NCBI GenBank assembly: GCA_020434375.1
Contig: JAGRAY010000025.1
Coordinates: 1 to 15,430, forward strand
Length of the DNA: 15,430 bases
Reading direction: 5' to 3'
Origin: Bdellovibrionales bacterium
GTDB lineage: Bacteria > Bdellovibrionota_G > JALEGL01 > JAGRAY01
Of this stretch, positions 13,979 to 15,430 are shown one piece after another. The notes under the pieces are model-generated. The model searched no databases. It saw nothing but the letters and a program-made list of their open reading frames with translations, and was not told the origin of the DNA. The translations under genes were made by a program, and so were the position numbers. The stretch's first letter is position 1, and the number at the start of each line of letters is the position of its first letter.

Positions 13979-15055
13979 TTATTTGTCACCCATTTTTCTT
14001 AGAGCCAATCCAACCGCAACGGCTGCAGAAGGGGCAACATCCTGAATATGAGCAACATTAAATTTTTTTTCGTCAATAAAGACTTCCTTGAATGGGTTTG
14101 CGATCTCTGTTGATATTCCCGTCTTATTTTCAACAACTGAAGCAAGGCCAATAATCTTCGAACTTCCTCCCATCAAGTAGATTTTGGCGATTTTGTCATC
14201 GGATGATCCTGCTGCATAAAAGTCTAACGAACGCTGAACTTCCGTTGCAATACTTTCAGAAACCGATCGAATAATCGTTCCAACTTCCTGTGGAATAACG
14301 GTCGAAGAACTTTCAAGATCTCCCTCAGGATCTCCACCAATCTTGAGCGCCTCTGCTTGCTCGAAACTTACACTGAGTTGCTTCTGAATCTCTTCGGTGT
14401 ACTGATTTCCACCGATAGAAATATCTCGCGTAAACGTACTTTGGAAACCCTTCATGACATTTACATTGATCACGTTAGCACCAATATTTGCTAGAACCGT
14501 TACACTTGATTCATCTAACGCGTAGCTCATTTCAAAAGCGTTGCCCAATGCAAACACATCCACATCCATGACCTGAGGGCTCAGGCCCGCTTCCATAATG
14601 ACTGCCATATAATCATTGATCATGTCTTTTTTTGCCGCAACCAAGATAACTTCCATTTGATCAACGTTGTGTTCATCAAGGCCCAGAATATGAACGTCAA
14701 GATTGACATCCCCAATATCGAAAGGAATATACTGCTCGGCCTCCCATTGAATCGACTCCTCCAATTCCTCTGGAGTCATTTGTGGCAGCTTAATTTTTTT
14801 GACAATTACAGAATTACCACTCACTGAGGTAGCTACCTGCTTGGTTTTTAGTTTTTCTGAAGTAATAATATCAACTAAGGCATCGACAACTGCACTCGAG
14901 TTCATAATGGCGCCATCTACAATAGCCTCAGGGGGAAGAGGTGCCATTCTAAAATGAACCAGCTCGTAGCCATTTTTTCCTGACTTGAGTTCAACTAGCT
15001 TTACCGAACTTGAACCAATATCTAAACCAACTAGATTTTTTGACCGTCCAAACAT
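13979..15055 (-). CDS. pilM: Type IV pilus actin-like ATPase PilM
   Basis: A 358-residue cytoplasmic protein of the actin/FtsA-like fold that binds ATP and the PilN N-terminus and so couples the motor to the envelope complex. Nucleotide-binding motifs are visible: phosphate 1, VGLDIGSSSVKLVELK (9-24); phosphate 2, VLANIGANVINVNV (187-200); and adenosine, IYLMGGSSKIIGL (292-304). The SHS2-type 1C domain segment EELEESIQWEAEQYIPFDI (96-114) is highly typical. Length matches the family (about 350-360). The ATG lies three bases past the stop of the XRE gene, with a G-rich stretch upstream as a weak ribosome binding site. It leads the five-gene pilMNOPQ set. Confidence 0.97.
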   Translation of the reverse strand: MFGRSKNLVGLDIGSSSVKLVELKSGKNGYELVHFRMAPLPPEAIVDGAIMNSSAVVDALVDIITSEKLKTKQVATSVSGNSVIVKKIKLPQMTPEELEESIQWEAEQYIPFDIGDVNLDVHILGLDEHNVDQMEVILVAAKKDMINDYMAVIMEAGLSPQVMDVDVFALGNAFEMSYALDESSVTVLANIGANVINVNVMKGFQSTFTRDISIGGNQYTEEIQKQLSVSFEQAEALKIGGDPEGDLESSSTVIPQEVGTIIRSVSESIATEVQRSLDFYAAGSSDDKIAKIYLMGGSSKIIGLASVVENKTGISTEIANPFKEVFIDEKKFNVAHIQDVAPSAAVAVGLALRKMGDK

Positions 15056-15058
15056 AAA

Positions 15059-15304
15059 CTATTCGCCCCCAAAAACCTTTTCTTTTTCCTGAACAGAAAA
15101 TCCCAATGCTTTGATTATTTTTCTTTTGGTTGCCATTCTGCAAGCCGCCCCTTCTTCGACTCGCGCGATGGTTAAAACAGAGAGCCCAGCCTCTCTTGCA
15201 AGCTCTGATTTGCTCATCAACAGATGCTCTCTCAGCCTCTTAATATTGTTTGACTTGAGAGTTCGCGTTCTTTTTTTAGTTGTCCGAAAGCCGGACATAG
15301 CCAT
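15059..15304 (-). CDS. Small XRE-type helix-turn-helix regulator at head of pil operon
   Basis: An 81-residue protein made almost wholly of one Cro/C1-type helix-turn-helix domain (about residues 18-72). The recognition segment is SKSELAREAGLSVLTIARVE, followed by AACRMATKRKIIKALGF, as in XRE proteins. A basic N-terminus (TTKKRTRTLK) precedes it. Two starts are possible: ATG 15304 (three bases after AGCGAGG) or ATG 15298 (nine bases after it). The second has better spacing, so the shorter 79-residue form is equally likely. It is three bases from pilM and must be co-transcribed, so it probably regulates this or related pilus genes. Its target and signal are unknown. Confidence 0.85.
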   Translation of the reverse strand: MAMSGFRTTKKRTRTLKSNNIKRLREHLLMSKSELAREAGLSVLTIARVEEGAACRMATKRKIIKALGFSVQEKEKVFGGE

Positions 15305-15369
15305 AAACCTCGCTAGATTAATTTTTACAAATCTTATGCTCTGATGATAACAATGATGCCGATAAAGCT

Positions 15370-15399
15370 ATTCTGACAAATAAGCGTAACAAAAGTCAA
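15370..15399 (-). promoter_or_regulatory. Candidate promoter of the XRE-pilMNOPQ operon
   Basis: On the minus strand TTGACT (-35, 15394-15399) and CAGAAT (-10, 15370-15375) are 18 bases apart, about 65 bases before the first start codon. The -35 matches five of six consensus bases and the -10 four. It is the best sigma70-like candidate in this 126-base gap; an upstream gene beyond the window could also contribute. Confidence 0.45.
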
Positions 15400-15430
15400 G
15401 ATGTAATTTAACATAGATATCAGTTATATA

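Overview
This is a 15.4 kb chromosomal window from a Gram-negative bacterium. The right half holds a type IV pilus assembly operon (pilM-N-O-P-Q). Its gene style (PilM of the ATPase-fold type, a very long secretin with several AMIN domains, and TPR and Roadblock genes at the end of the operon) points to the old 'Deltaproteobacteria', most likely a Bdellovibrionota/Oligoflexia-type organism. That placement is inferred from protein style, AT-leaning composition and gene order; no marker gene settles it.

Layout, left to right. (1) Positions 1-1509 carry two tandem ABC-2 type permeases, the first cut by the window edge, joined by an ATGA overlap. They form an exporter of the YbhS/YbhR or YhhJ kind. 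(2) At 1561-2355 lies an MtfA-family zinc peptidase. It converges with a PaiB-like FMN-binding protein on the minus strand (2451-3089). (3) Positions 3090-7513 look like an accessory zone. It holds a secreted GH43-like beta-propeller protein (minus), an unrecognised secreted helical protein (plus), and an AbiEi/AbiEii type IV toxin-antitoxin pair (plus). Three copies of a ~70-90 bp stem-loop repeat, all in one orientation, sit in the gaps between these modules. (4) A tRNA-Ala (anticodon CGC) is on the minus strand at 7514-7589. Behind its promoter is a GC-rich, hairpin-packed block (about 7635-7880) containing a ~60 bp direct repeat. (5) Positions 7964-15304 form one minus-strand transcription unit. 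In transcription order it runs: small XRE-type regulator, pilM, pilN, pilO, pilP, pilQ, putative lipoprotein, TPR protein, Roadblock/LC7 protein. Gene junctions overlap or nearly touch, except for a ~40 nt gap before the TPR gene.

How the genes work together. PilM (cytoplasmic), PilN and PilO (inner membrane) and PilP (lipoprotein) form the alignment complex that connects the pilus motor to the PilQ outer-membrane secretin. The three genes after pilQ are not part of the classical set. A Roadblock domain suggests a link to a small GTPase of the MglA type, and the TPR protein and lipoprotein may be accessory assembly or polarity factors; this is inference. AbiE is a phage-defence or maintenance toxin-antitoxin module. 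The stem-loop repeats resemble REP/MITE-type elements, and the window contains no transposase for them.
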